Shown: positions 49,191 to 57,984, numbered from the stretch's first letter. The stretch: 64,000 nt of DNA from Oxalobacteraceae bacterium AB_14 (GCA_000381565.1 KB906724.1:1662766-1726765), one strand, 5' to 3'. Made by a program: numbers and translations. The notes: generated by a model not told the origin, from the letters alone.

Positions 49191-49259
49191 TGTTGGCCGA
49201 CGCCAATAATTTCGGAGTACCATAGCGGGATCACCGACCGCTTTCGCTGGACACCCTCA

Positions 49260-50240
49260 ATGACCGCTACGACTGCCATGCCGCCTGTGTTCTTGCATCC
49301 TTTGGCCGACCGCAACGGCGTGCCGTCGGCATTGCTGCTCGACGCCAGCGCCTTGCAGGTCGATACGATGCCGGCCGGCGTCTTGCAGGAGCTGGCCGCC
49401 GGCAGCATGAATTGCTATTACCGCGTTGGCCAGGCCGAGGCCGTCCATCAAATGCTGGACGAGGCCGGCTGGAAGGCGCTGCCGGGCGACAAAGTCCTGC
49501 GCAGCGACAGCCCGCTGGCCGCCGAGCTGCCCATCGGCGTGGCGTGGATCGAGGGCGACTGGTTCCTGGCGCCGCCGCCCAAGCCGGTCGGCAACCAGGC
49601 CGCCTCGCGCGCGTTGGCGCTCAAGCTGGTGCAACTGGTCTCGGCCGACGCCGACACCCATGAGATCGAAGCGCTGCTGCGCCAGGACCCGACGCTGTCC
49701 TACCACCTGCTGCGGCTGGTCAATTCGCTGGGCATGGGCACCGGCCGCCGCGTCACCAGTTTTTCGCAAGCCATTTTGATCCTCGGCCGCTCGCAGCTGC
49801 GGCGCTGGCTCAACCTGATGCTGTTCTCGTCGCGCGAGGCCGACCAGCGCTCGGCCATGCTGCTGGTGCGGGTGTCGGTGCGGGCGCGGGCGATGGAACT
49901 GCTGGCCAAGGCCGCCGGCCACGACAAGCCGCACCAGGAGCAGGCCTTCATGGCCGGCATGTTCTCGCTGCTGGGCGTGTTGTTCGGCATGCCGCTGGCC
50001 GAGGTGCTGAAGCCGCTGACCATCAGCGAGGCCGTGCAACTGGCGCTGCTGGCGCGCGAAGGCGAACTGGGCCAGTTGCTTAGCGTGGTCGAGGCCGCCG
50101 AACACGACGATGTCGCCGCGCTGACGCAAGGCTTGCAGGCGCTACAGATCGACAACACCGCCTTCAACCAGATCCTGGCCGACGCCTATTTATGGATGCA
50201 GGGCGTCGCGGCGGGCAAGGCGGGTGCTCCCCATGCATGA
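49260..50240 (+). CDS. HDOD-domain protein, EAL-less YuxH type
   Basis: This 326-residue protein has a C-terminal HDOD domain (about residues 115-310) with LALKLVQLVSADADTHEIEALLRQDPTLSYHLLRLVNSLGM and the SFSQAILILGRSQLRRWLNLMLF segment. HDOD proteins are relatives of HD phosphohydrolases without the metal HD pair and act in c-di-GMP and stress signalling. The N-terminal ~110 residues look like a reduced EAL domain, with no EAL signature. It overlaps the next gene by eight bases, linking it with a phosphodiesterase. Confidence 0.88.
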   Translation: MTATTAMPPVFLHPLADRNGVPSALLLDASALQVDTMPAGVLQELAAGSMNCYYRVGQAEAVHQMLDEAGWKALPGDKVLRSDSPLAAELPIGVAWIEGDWFLAPPPKPVGNQAASRALALKLVQLVSADADTHEIEALLRQDPTLSYHLLRLVNSLGMGTGRRVTSFSQAILILGRSQLRRWLNLMLFSSREADQRSAMLLVRVSVRARAMELLAKAAGHDKPHQEQAFMAGMFSLLGVLFGMPLAEVLKPLTISEAVQLALLAREGELGQLLSVVEAAEHDDVAALTQGLQALQIDNTAFNQILADAYLWMQGVAAGKAGAPHA

Positions 50241-52392
50241 CGCGATCGAGCGTTGCCTGGCGCTGAGCCGGCAGGCGCGCGGCGAATCGGGCGAGGCGCT
50301 GGCGGCGACGCTGGCCAGGCTCGATGCCGCGCTGGCCGAGGCGGGCCTGGCCGCGCCCGCCAAGGCGGCGGAGGCGGATGCGGAACTGGAACTGGACCTG
50401 ACCGGCTACCTGACCGGCTGGAGCGCCGGCGCCCAGCAGATGTTCGGCTACAGCGCCGCGGAGGCGCTGGGCCAGCATGTGCTGTTCCTGTACGCCGAGG
50501 GCGACGACGACGGCAATATCGCCGAACTGTTCTTCGAGACCGACGGCAACCCCGCCGGCGGCGCCCACACCGAGGTGCGGCGGCGCAAGAAGAATGGCGA
50601 CCTGATCTGGGTGAACCTGCACATCCTGCTGCGCCACGACGAGGGCGGCGATCCGGTCGGCATGCTGATCAAGCTCAGCAAGGTCAACCAAACCTTGTCG
50701 GAAGAGGACAAGCTCAACCTGCACGCCCGCATCATCGAGGACAGCGACCAGGGCGTGCTGATCACCGACGCCCACGAGCGCATCGTCTCGATCAATTCCT
50801 CGTTCACCCGCATCACCGGCTACACGCCGGAGGAATCGATCGGCAAGACTCCCGACCTGCTGCGCTCCGGCGTGCACGACGCCGAGTTCCGCGCCAAGGT
50901 GCGCTCGGCCATGCAGGGCCAGGGCCCGTGGCGCGGCGAGATCATCGGCAAGCGCAAGAACGGCGAGCTGTTCCCGCAGTCGGTGACCATCAGCGTGGTG
51001 CGCGACGAGCAGGGCAAGATCAGCCACACCTTCTCGCTGTTTTCCGACATCAGCGTGCACAAGGACGCCGAGGCGCGCATGCAGCGCATGGCCAACTACG
51101 ACACGCTGACCGGCCTGCCCAACCTGTGCCTGCTGAGCCAGCTGGTCGGCCAGGCGCTGACCGAGACCAAGCGCTCGCAGGAACACGGCGCCTTGCTGGT
51201 GATCGAAATCACCCGCATCGGCGCCATCAGCGACACGCTGGGCCACGACATCGGCAACGGCCTGCTGTGCGAGATCGGCCGCCTGTTCCGGCAGTCGCTG
51301 CGCGAGGCCGACGTGCTGGCGCGGCTCGACGGCCACAAGTTCGCGGTGGCGCTGCTGCACGTGGAAAAGCGCGAACACGCGGCCATCGTCGCGCAAAAGC
51401 TGTTGGCCGCGCTGGCCGCGCCCATCGTCATCGAGAACCACCGGCTGCAGGTCGGCGCCCACATCGGCATCACCGTCTACACCGAGGACGGCAGCGACGT
51501 GCCGACCCTGATACGCTATGCCGACGTGGCGATGAGCAAGGCGGCGCAGAACATCGAATCGGCCTTCCTGTTCTACAGCGAAGAGATGAACCAGCGCGCC
51601 AAGGAACACCTGCGCATCGAGAGCGAGCTGCGCCAGGCGCTCGGCAACAACGAGCTGATGCTGTACTACCAGCCCAAGGTCAGCTTGCGCAGCGGCCGCA
51701 TCGTCGGCGCCGAGGCGCTGCTGCGCTGGCGCCATCCGGTGCGCGGGCTGGTGTCGCCCGGCGTGTTCATCCCGGTGGCCGAAGAGACCGGCCTGATCCT
51801 CGACCTCGGCACCTGGGTGCTGGAGGAAGCATGCCGCCAGGTGCGCGAATGGAAGGACGCCAACCTGATCATGCCGCCGATCGCCGTCAACCTGTCGGCG
51901 CGCCAGTTCGACAACCAGCTGCCCAGGCGCATCGCGGCGGTGCTGGAACGGCACGGCGTGCAGCCCGACCAGATCAACCTGGAAATCACCGAAAGCCTGC
52001 TGGTGCGCGGCACCGACAACGTGATCGCCATCATGAACGAGCTGGTGGCGATGGGCATGGCGCTGGCGCTGGACGACTTCGGCACCGGCTATTCCAGCCT
52101 GGCCTATCTGAAGAAATTCCCGATCAGCACGCTGAAGATCGACCGCTCCTTCGTCATCGGCCTGCCCTACGAAGAGAACGATTGCGCCATCGCGCGCGCC
52201 ATCGTCACCATGGCGCAGCAGCTGCGCCAGGAGATCGTGGCCGAGGGCGTCGAGACGGCCGAGCAGATGAGCTTCCTGCGCGAGCTGGGCTGCGACCAGC
52301 TGCAAGGCTATCTGTTCAGCCAGCCGATCCCGGCGGCCGAGTTCGCCGGCATGCTGCGCGAAGGCAAGCGCCTGGCTTTCGGCGTGCGCTGA
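50233..52392 (+). CDS. PAS-PAS-GGDEF(degenerate)-EAL c-di-GMP phosphodiesterase
   Basis: The 719-residue soluble protein has two PAS domains (about residues 38-150 and 165-275; the second has GVLITDAHERIVSINSSFTRITGY), a GGDEF domain (286-445) and an EAL domain (460-705). The diguanylate cyclase motif is replaced by DGHKF (366-370), so cyclase activity is lost. The phosphodiesterase motifs are intact: EAL at 494-496, NLSARQF, LEITESLL, LDDFGTGYSSLAYLKKFP and AEGVETAEQ. It should degrade c-di-GMP, perhaps tuned by GTP bound to the degenerate domain. The overlap with the HDOD gene suggests a shared signalling task. Confidence 0.94.
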   Translation: MHDAIERCLALSRQARGESGEALAATLARLDAALAEAGLAAPAKAAEADAELELDLTGYLTGWSAGAQQMFGYSAAEALGQHVLFLYAEGDDDGNIAELFFETDGNPAGGAHTEVRRRKKNGDLIWVNLHILLRHDEGGDPVGMLIKLSKVNQTLSEEDKLNLHARIIEDSDQGVLITDAHERIVSINSSFTRITGYTPEESIGKTPDLLRSGVHDAEFRAKVRSAMQGQGPWRGEIIGKRKNGELFPQSVTISVVRDEQGKISHTFSLFSDISVHKDAEARMQRMANYDTLTGLPNLCLLSQLVGQALTETKRSQEHGALLVIEITRIGAISDTLGHDIGNGLLCEIGRLFRQSLREADVLARLDGHKFAVALLHVEKREHAAIVAQKLLAALAAPIVIENHRLQVGAHIGITVYTEDGSDVPTLIRYADVAMSKAAQNIESAFLFYSEEMNQRAKEHLRIESELRQALGNNELMLYYQPKVSLRSGRIVGAEALLRWRHPVRGLVSPGVFIPVAEETGLILDLGTWVLEEACRQVREWKDANLIMPPIAVNLSARQFDNQLPRRIAAVLERHGVQPDQINLEITESLLVRGTDNVIAIMNELVAMGMALALDDFGTGYSSLAYLKKFPISTLKIDRSFVIGLPYEENDCAIARAIVTMAQQLRQEIVAEGVETAEQMSFLRELGCDQLQGYLFSQPIPAAEFAGMLREGKRLAFGVR

Positions 52393-52470
52393 AACGCGGC
52401 CCGATTGGCCTGCTGAAAAATCCCGCGATTGGCATCCCGCCGGCGCGCCATCCCGGTGCACAATCAAGCC

Positions 52471-53166
52471 ATGATAGATCTCTACTACGCCGCCACCCCC
52501 AACGGCTTAAAAATGACCATGTACCTGGAAGAGGCCGGCCTCGACTACCGGCTGATCCGCGTCAACATCGGCAAGGGGGAACAGTTTGCGCCGGAGTACC
52601 TGCGCATCTCGCCCAACAACAAGATCCCGGCGCTGGTGGACCACGCGCCGGCCGATGGCGGCCCGCCGCTGAGCATGTTCGAGTCCGGCGCCATGCTGCA
52701 ATACCTGGCCGACAAGAGCGGCTTCGGCCTGCCGCGCGATCCGCGCGCGCGGCTGCAGGCGCTGCAGTGGCTGACCTGGCAGGTGGCCGGGCTGGGGCCG
52801 ATGGCCGGGCAGATCGGCCACTTCAACATCTACGCGCCGGAGACGGTGCCGTACGCCATCGACCGCTACACGCGCGAGACCAGCCGCCTGTACGGCGTGC
52901 TCGACCACCAGCTGCAAGGGCGCGACTTCATCGCCGGCGAATTCTCGATCGCCGACATCGCCTGCTATCCGTGGATCGTGCCGCATGAAGGACACGGACA
53001 GAACCTGGCCGCTTTCCCCGACCTGCAACGCTGGTTCGAAGCGATGCGCGCGCGGCCGGCCACGATCAAGGCCTACGTCGGCGTGGAGAACGTTTACGCG
53101 CGCAAGGAGCGCACCATGTCGGCCGAAGAGCGCGCCATCCTGTTCGGGCAGGCCCGGCCCGTTTGA
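52471..53166 (+). CDS. Glutathione S-transferase, YfcG/Ure2-like
   Basis: A 231-residue cytosolic protein with an N-terminal thioredoxin-like GST domain (MIDLYYAATPNGLKMTMYLEEAGLDY, NNKIPALVDH, MFESGAMLQYLADK) and an all-helical C-terminal domain (AGEFSIADIACYPWI). The TPNG motif at the active site and the overall pattern resemble E. coli YfcG (nu class), which reduces disulfides using glutathione. ATG 52471 gives the standard N terminus; the frame is open upstream without support. Confidence 0.93.
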   Translation: MIDLYYAATPNGLKMTMYLEEAGLDYRLIRVNIGKGEQFAPEYLRISPNNKIPALVDHAPADGGPPLSMFESGAMLQYLADKSGFGLPRDPRARLQALQWLTWQVAGLGPMAGQIGHFNIYAPETVPYAIDRYTRETSRLYGVLDHQLQGRDFIAGEFSIADIACYPWIVPHEGHGQNLAAFPDLQRWFEAMRARPATIKAYVGVENVYARKERTMSAEERAILFGQARPV

Positions 53167-53267
53167 TACGGATGGGACAAAGCACGAAATCGCGGAAGAT
53201 GACAGAATAGGGGCGGCCATGGTTATTATGGCAACCCACAGCTCATTCATTTCTTTCGGAGACTTCC

Positions 53268-53849
53268 ATGCAAAAACGTACTTTCCTGGTCCGTAGCACC
53301 GCTGCGCTGATGTTCGCCGGCCTGGCGCTGGGCGGTTGCACCACCACCACCACGGCCGGCAAGGCCGATTCGTCTGCCGTGCGCACCGAGATCGAGCAGG
53401 GTTCCTACTCGACGCTGGAGCGCCTGTATACGGAAGTGAAGGGTTCGCGCGAGCTGGTGCGCAAATCGGCCGGCGTGCTGGTGTTCCCGCGCGTGCTGGC
53501 GGCCGGCCTGGTGGTGGGCGGCGAATACGGCAAGGGCGTGCTGCGCACCGGCGGCCAGTCGGTCGACTATTACAGCGTGGCCTCGGTGTCGGTCGGCTTC
53601 CAGGCCGGCGCGCAATCGAAGGCCGTGGTGCTGCTGTTCATGACCCGTGAGGCGCTGGATAAATTCCGCAACAGCAAAGGCTGGACGGCCGGCGTCGACG
53701 GCTCGGTGGCGCTGCTGAAAGTGGGCGCCAACGGCGAGCTCGACACCACCACCGCCAACAATCCGGTGCAGGCGCTGGTGCTGACCAACGCCGGCCTGAT
53801 GGCCAACCTCAACCTCGAAGGCACCAAGATCACCAAGCTGGCGCTCTGA
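53268..53849 (+). CDS. YSC84/SYLF-domain lipoprotein
   Basis: The 193-residue protein is a lipoprotein: signal peptide with the lipobox ALGGC at residues 20-24 of MQKRTFLVRSTAALMFAGLALGGC. The SYLF (YSC84-related) domain follows, with KSAGVLVFPRVLAAGLVVGGEYGKGVLRTGG, YYSVASVSVGFQAGAQSKAVVLLF and a C-terminal TKITKL. Such proteins are common in Burkholderiales. SYLF domains bind lipids in eukaryotes; the bacterial role is unknown. A threonine-rich spacer (CTTTTTAG) follows the lipid cysteine. It appears to be a single-gene unit. Confidence 0.92.
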   Translation: MQKRTFLVRSTAALMFAGLALGGCTTTTTAGKADSSAVRTEIEQGSYSTLERLYTEVKGSRELVRKSAGVLVFPRVLAAGLVVGGEYGKGVLRTGGQSVDYYSVASVSVGFQAGAQSKAVVLLFMTREALDKFRNSKGWTAGVDGSVALLKVGANGELDTTTANNPVQALVLTNAGLMANLNLEGTKITKLAL

Positions 53850-53932
53850 TCCTTCGGTCCGGCGCGGAAAAGGCTATGCCGCCGCGCCGGTTGCGGCTAC
53901 TCTTACTCATCTATCATTCATGAGGAATACCG

Positions 53933-54298
53933 ATGAGCCGTAACATCCTGGACGAAGCCCACATCCACCCCGCCGTGCGCGAGCGCGTCGGCGGCTATCA
54001 CCGCGACCTGGTGGCCGAAGTGCAGGCCGCCGTGGCGGCCAACAAGGTGGTGGTGGTCGGCATGGGCTTGAATCCCTTCCCGCGCAAGGCCCGCAAGATC
54101 CTTGACGGCCTCGGCACTCCCTACCAATACCTGAGCTATGGCAGCTACCTGTCCGAATGGCGTCCGCGCACGGCGCTGAAGATGTGGACCGGCTGGCCGA
54201 GCTTCCCGATGATCTTCGTGCAAGGCACGCTGATCGGCGGCGCCGACGACCTGCAAAAGCTGGTCGAGCAGGGCGAATTCGCGCGCATGGTGGCCTGA
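53933..54298 (+). CDS. Glutaredoxin-fold protein without any cysteine
   Basis: The 121-residue protein aligns with monothiol glutaredoxins in its C-terminal half: WTGWPSFPMIFVQGTLIGGADDLQKLVEQGE corresponds to the glutathione-binding WPTFPQLYVxGELIGGxDI segment. At the usual CGFS active site it reads GMGLNPFPRKARKIL, and there is no cysteine in the whole protein. It therefore cannot do thiol chemistry or ligate an iron-sulfur cluster in the normal way. The following gene starts at its stop codon (TGATG). It may be a binding or scaffold protein; the function is not known. Confidence 0.82.
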   Translation: MSRNILDEAHIHPAVRERVGGYHRDLVAEVQAAVAANKVVVVGMGLNPFPRKARKILDGLGTPYQYLSYGSYLSEWRPRTALKMWTGWPSFPMIFVQGTLIGGADDLQKLVEQGEFARMVA

Positions 54299-54687
54299 TG
54301 CAAACGCTGGCGCTGCGCCTCGATCCCGGCGACGATCTGCGCGCGGCGGTGGTGGCGGCGCTGGTCGCCAGCGGCCACCAGGCCGGCTTCGTGTTGCAGG
54401 GCATCGGCAGCCTGAACGTGGCGCAACTGCGCTACGCCGGCATGGCGCAGCCGGACGCACTGCGCGGCGACCTGGAGATCCTGAGCCTGGCCGGATCGAT
54501 CTCGGCCGACGGTGCGCATCTGCATATGTCGGTGTCGGATGCGCAGGGGCGGGTGCTGGGCGGCCATGTGTGTGCGGGCTGCATCGTGCGCACCACGGCC
54601 GAACTGTTGCTGGCGCTGCTGCCCGGCCAGCGCTTCACGCGCGTTCTGGACCCGCGCACCGGCTATCCGGAATTGAACATCGGCTAG
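54298..54687 (+). CDS. PPC-domain (DUF296) protein
   Basis: A 129-residue protein that matches the plants-and-prokaryotes-conserved (PPC/DUF296) domain over its length: LALRLDPGDDLRAAVVAAL, HQAGFVLQGIGSLNVAQLRY, LEILSLAGSISADGAHLHMSVSD, and VLGGHVCAGCIVRTTAELLLALL. In plants this domain sits beside AT-hooks; stand-alone bacterial members form trimers and have no settled function. It overlaps the cysteine-free glutaredoxin gene by one base and converges tail-to-tail (four-base overlap) with the inhibitor gene on the other strand. Confidence 0.9.
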   Translation: MQTLALRLDPGDDLRAAVVAALVASGHQAGFVLQGIGSLNVAQLRYAGMAQPDALRGDLEILSLAGSISADGAHLHMSVSDAQGRVLGGHVCAGCIVRTTAELLLALLPGQRFTRVLDPRTGYPELNIG

Positions 54688-54989
54688 TCGGGATCGACTT
54701 CGTAGAGCTTGTCGGTGAGTTCCTTCAGCGGCGGCGGCACGGCGTCCAGGTGGTAGTGGATGGAGTGCGCCTGCGGGCCCTGGTCCACCTTGAGGTCGTA
54801 CAGAAAGTCCGACGAGCGTGGCGCCGGCTTGAGCAGCTTGTCCGGCAGCGCGAAAAAATCGCAGGCGCTCAGCAGGTGCTCCAGCTCGTGCGCCTGGTGC
54901 GGCGGCAGCAGCGACAGGTCGACGGTGCGCGTCTGCGCGCCGGCCGGGCCGGTAAATCCTCCGGTGCATCGCAACGATAAACGTGTCAT
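54684..54989 (-). CDS. Emfourin-type protease inhibitor (protealysin-associated)
   Basis: The 101-residue protein begins MTRLSLRCTGGFTGP and continues with LLPPHQAHELEHLLSACDFFALPDKL and SSDFLYDLKVDQGPQAHSIHYHLD. This is the pattern of emfourin, the small inhibitor encoded beside protealysin-like M4 proteases in Serratia and relatives. ATG 54989 has GGAGAAATC before it. It lies ten bases after the protease gene on the same strand, so enzyme and inhibitor come from one message. It should inhibit the neighbouring protease inside the cell or after release. Confidence 0.85.
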   Translation of the reverse strand: MTRLSLRCTGGFTGPAGAQTRTVDLSLLPPHQAHELEHLLSACDFFALPDKLLKPAPRSSDFLYDLKVDQGPQAHSIHYHLDAVPPPLKELTDKLYEVDPD

Positions 54990-54999
54990 ACGATTTCTC

Positions 55000-56022
55000 C
55001 TAAACGACGCCGACCACTTTCCATGCCGCCTGCACCGCGTGCTGCTCGGCCGAATCGGGGCCATACAGCAGCGTGGCGGCCTGCGTGGTGGCTTTGGCCA
55101 TGTCGACGAAGGTGGCATTCGATGTCAGCAGGCCGAGCGCCTTGTACCAGACCGGTCCGGCCTTGTCCCACGAGTTGCCCTTGAGCGCCATGGCGGCCGT
55201 GTAAAAAGCATGGTTGGGTATGCCCGAATTGATGTGGACATCGCCGCCATCCACATATCCTGCCATGGTTTTCGGTTGCTCGTCGCCCGACCAGGTCAGT
55301 TCCTTGTTGCCGGGATCGGCCATCGAGCGCAGCGCCTTGCCGACGCTGGGCGCCATGATGCCGGCGCCGATCAGCCAGTCGGCCTGCTCGACGCTCTGCT
55401 TGAGCTTCCATTGTTTGACGATGCTGCCGAACACGTCCGAGATCGATTCGTTCAGCGCGCCGCTCTGGTTTTCGTAGACCAGGCCACCGGGCACGGCATG
55501 CTGGGTCACGCCATGGGTCAGTTCGTGCGCGATGACGTCGAGCGCGCCGGTGAAGCCGAGAAACAGTTTACCGTCGCCGTCGCCGTAGACCATTTGCTGG
55601 CCGTTCCAGAAGGCGTTGTTGAACTTGTTCAGGTAGTGGACGGTGGAATCGATGCGCAAGCCCTTGTTGTCGATGGAGTTGCGCTTGAGCACTTCGCGAT
55701 AGAAGTCGTAGGTGGCGCCGGCGCCGTCGTAGGCCTGGTTGACGGCGGCGTCGGCCACCGCCAGGCCGCCTTCGCTGCGCGCCAGTTTGCCGGGCAGGGT
55801 GGATTTGTGCTTGCCGTCGAAGATGGTGCGGCGTTTTTCGCCGACCGAGGCGATGCCGGCCGCGACCGGCGTGAGCGAACGCTGGCCCCGCAGGTAGGCC
55901 GAGGATTCACACTGGTCCAGCAGAATGCAGCGCTCCGCCGGCGTGGCGGCGGCATCGGCCAGCTTGCGCAACATACTGGGCGGGATGATGAAACAAGTGC
56001 AGCTGTGCGGCTCGGTCGCCAT
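55000..56022 (-). CDS. Protealysin-like M4 metalloprotease
   Basis: This 340-residue thermolysin-family enzyme has a short propeptide without a Sec signal peptide, as in protealysin. The propeptide includes CFIIPPSMLRKLA, matching the conserved PPL-type motif. The zinc site is HELTH at 166-170, followed by the third ligand E192 in NESISDVFG. The transition-state region GDVHINSGIPNHAFY comes later. ATG 56022 is preceded by AAGGAGAACC. The inhibitor gene follows immediately, forming the known protealysin-emfourin operon. Protealysins of Serratia have been linked with bacterial invasion of eukaryotic cells; here that is only by analogy. Confidence 0.93.
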   Translation of the reverse strand: MATEPHSCTCFIIPPSMLRKLADAAATPAERCILLDQCESSAYLRGQRSLTPVAAGIASVGEKRRTIFDGKHKSTLPGKLARSEGGLAVADAAVNQAYDGAGATYDFYREVLKRNSIDNKGLRIDSTVHYLNKFNNAFWNGQQMVYGDGDGKLFLGFTGALDVIAHELTHGVTQHAVPGGLVYENQSGALNESISDVFGSIVKQWKLKQSVEQADWLIGAGIMAPSVGKALRSMADPGNKELTWSGDEQPKTMAGYVDGGDVHINSGIPNHAFYTAAMALKGNSWDKAGPVWYKALGLLTSNATFVDMAKATTQAATLLYGPDSAEQHAVQAAWKVVGVV

Positions 56023-56168
56023 GAGGTTCTCCTTCGGAATTGCAATAGTGCCTTCTTTATACACTTGTTTGCAGGGGCGGGATGTCACGATTGCCGCGCA
56101 CGGCATGCGGTTTATCTGCTATCTTATTGCCATTCTTGACATGTGAATATCTGGCCCGGAGCTTCTGC

Positions 56169-57092
56169 ATGCCCAAATTCAGCATCATCTCGTTTGTATT
56201 GGTTCTATTGGCAGCAAATGTTCCGGCTCTGGCCGAGACCTGGCAACCGTCGTCGGGGCAGGTGCAGGTGCCGATCTGGCCCGGGGCGGCGCCTGATGCG
56301 ATATCCGCCCCGAAAGCGGAGTCTGTCGCTCCTGCCAGCGGACACGGAGGGTGGGTCCAGGCACGCGATGTCAGCCAGCCAAGCATGACGGTGTACCCGC
56401 CCAAGGGCCAGAACACCGGGGCGGCGGTGGTGGTCTTTCCCGGTGGCGGTTTCAAGGTGCTGGCCATGGATTTGGAGGGGACTGAAATCTGCGACTGGCT
56501 GACAGCGCGCGGCATCACCTGCGTGCTGCTCAAGTACCGCGTCCCGAATGGCAACCACCACTGGGACGAGAAATGCCAATGCCACGTGACGCCGAAGGTT
56601 GCGCGCGCGCTGCAGGACGCGCAAAGGACGATCAAGCTGGTCCGTTCCATGGCCGGCGAACTGCACATCAATCCCGGTAGAATAGGGGTGATCGGATTCT
56701 CGGCGGGGGGGTATCTGGTGGCGCAGACCAGCAACATGGTCGCGCCGGCGTACCAGCCAGTCGATGCGATCGACAAGCTCAGCAGCCGCCCAGACTTTGC
56801 CATTGCGCTGTATCCAGGCCACCTGTGCCGCGCCGGCGGCAAGTTCGATCCCGGCATCCGCGTTACCGGGCAGGCGCCGCCTACGTTCCTGTTGCAAGCC
56901 TGGGACGATCCGGTCGACCCGATCTGTAACAGCATCCTCTATGCGCGGGCGCTGGACCAGGCCGGCGTACCGGCGGAGGTCCATCTGTTTGCCAAGGGCG
57001 GACACGCCTTCGGCCTCAGGGACAAGGACCATCCGCTTGCTTCATGGCCGTCGCTGGTTGAAAACTGGCTCAAGGATATCGGGATGCTGTAG
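56169..57092 (+). CDS. Exported alpha/beta hydrolase (esterase-lipase type)
   Basis: The 307-residue protein has a signal peptide (MPKFSIISFVLVLLAANVPALAE), then an alpha/beta-hydrolase core of the BD-FAE/esterase group. Visible motifs are the oxyanion loop VVFPGGGFKVLA, the nucleophile elbow IGFSAGGYL, and the late histidine in KGGHAFGLRD. The AxTWQPSSGQVQVPIWPGAAPDA start is typical of acetylxylan esterase-like proteins that de-acetylate polysaccharides. GGAG lies nine bases before the ATG. The 3' end overlaps the convergent SDR gene by 23 bases. Confidence 0.9.
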   Translation: MPKFSIISFVLVLLAANVPALAETWQPSSGQVQVPIWPGAAPDAISAPKAESVAPASGHGGWVQARDVSQPSMTVYPPKGQNTGAAVVVFPGGGFKVLAMDLEGTEICDWLTARGITCVLLKYRVPNGNHHWDEKCQCHVTPKVARALQDAQRTIKLVRSMAGELHINPGRIGVIGFSAGGYLVAQTSNMVAPAYQPVDAIDKLSSRPDFAIALYPGHLCRAGGKFDPGIRVTGQAPPTFLLQAWDDPVDPICNSILYARALDQAGVPAEVHLFAKGGHAFGLRDKDHPLASWPSLVENWLKDIGML

Positions 57093-57879
57093 CGCGCGGC
57101 CGCAGCATGTTGGCGACGATCTGCAATATTGTTTGCCTCGGCAGCATCCGGGGCAACCATCCAAGCAGGCGATTTGCTCCGCCGGGAACGATGTGGCTGC
57201 GGCCGCGATCCAGCGCCTGCAAGCTGGCGTTGACGACCGACTCGGCGCTCATGCGCTTGCCGACCCCGGCCTCTGCCGCGCCGACCACGTCAAAGAAAGC
57301 GGTGTCGGTCGCGCCCGGACACACGGCCAGCACGCGAACGCCGCGGGCGCGGTACTCCTGCCACAACGCTTCTGAAAAAGAGAGCACGAAGGCCTTGGTG
57401 GCGCCGTAGATCGCCATATAGGGCAGGGGCTGCAGGGCGGCGGTCGACGCCACGTTGACGATGGCGCCCTCGCCCCGTTTCAGCATGGCTGGCAAGACCG
57501 CGTGGCTGAGTTCGACCACGGCCCTGCAATTGAGCGATATCTCATCAAGCTGCCGTTCCATGGGCAGCGTCTCGAAACGGCCATGCGTCGCGAAGCCGGC
57601 ATTGTTGATCAGGATGTTCGGCGTGAGCCCCAGTGCGCTTGCCCTCGCATGGACGTCGCCGGCGGCGCCGGCCTCGCTCAGGTCGGCCGCGAGCGCGTAG
57701 GCCCGGATGTAGTGGCGATAGGCCAGCTCCTGTGCCAGCTCCCTGAGCTTGTCCTCCGAGCGCGCGACCAGGATCAGGTTGGCGCCACGTGCCGCCAGCG
57801 CATGGGCGTATGCCAGGCCGATGCCGGACGAGGCGCCTGTTACCATAACGGTGGTGTTGCGATAGTTAAGTGGTCGCAT
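57070..57879 (-). CDS. Short-chain dehydrogenase/reductase
   Basis: This 269-residue SDR is complete: cofactor motif VMVTGASSGIGLAYAHAL, NNAGFATHG, the catalytic serine in VNVASTAALQPL, and YGATKAF holding the Tyr-Lys pair. Arg in LVARSEDKL favours NADP(H). It is divergent from a MerR regulator and its promoter contains a MerR-type dyad, so expression should respond to that regulator's ligand. ATG 57879 gives the usual short N terminus; the open frame upstream crosses the promoter and is not coding. Substrate unknown. Confidence 0.94.
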   Translation of the reverse strand: MRPLNYRNTTVMVTGASSGIGLAYAHALAARGANLILVARSEDKLRELAQELAYRHYIRAYALAADLSEAGAAGDVHARASALGLTPNILINNAGFATHGRFETLPMERQLDEISLNCRAVVELSHAVLPAMLKRGEGAIVNVASTAALQPLPYMAIYGATKAFVLSFSEALWQEYRARGVRVLAVCPGATDTAFFDVVGAAEAGVGKRMSAESVVNASLQALDRGRSHIVPGGANRLLGWLPRMLPRQTILQIVANMLRPRATASRYP

Positions 57880-57908
57880 GATGAAATGATTTGTTGACAG
57901 AGCCTTGA

Positions 57909-57939
57909 CTGTAAAGCGTGGACTTGGGTCCACGGTCAA
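57909..57939 (-). promoter_or_regulatory. MerR-type promoter and operator for the SDR gene
   Basis: On the minus strand TTGACC (57939-57934) is followed, after 18-19 bases, by TTTACA/TTACAG as a -10 box. The spacer contains the perfect dyad GTGGAC CCAA GTCCAC (57918-57933). An over-long spacer with a central dyad is the hallmark of MerR-activated promoters. It sits between the SDR and MerR genes. Confidence 0.75.
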
Positions 57940-57984
57940 TCACTCTTTTCAGAAATCTGCATTTCGATGGGAAGGAAACCGGTA

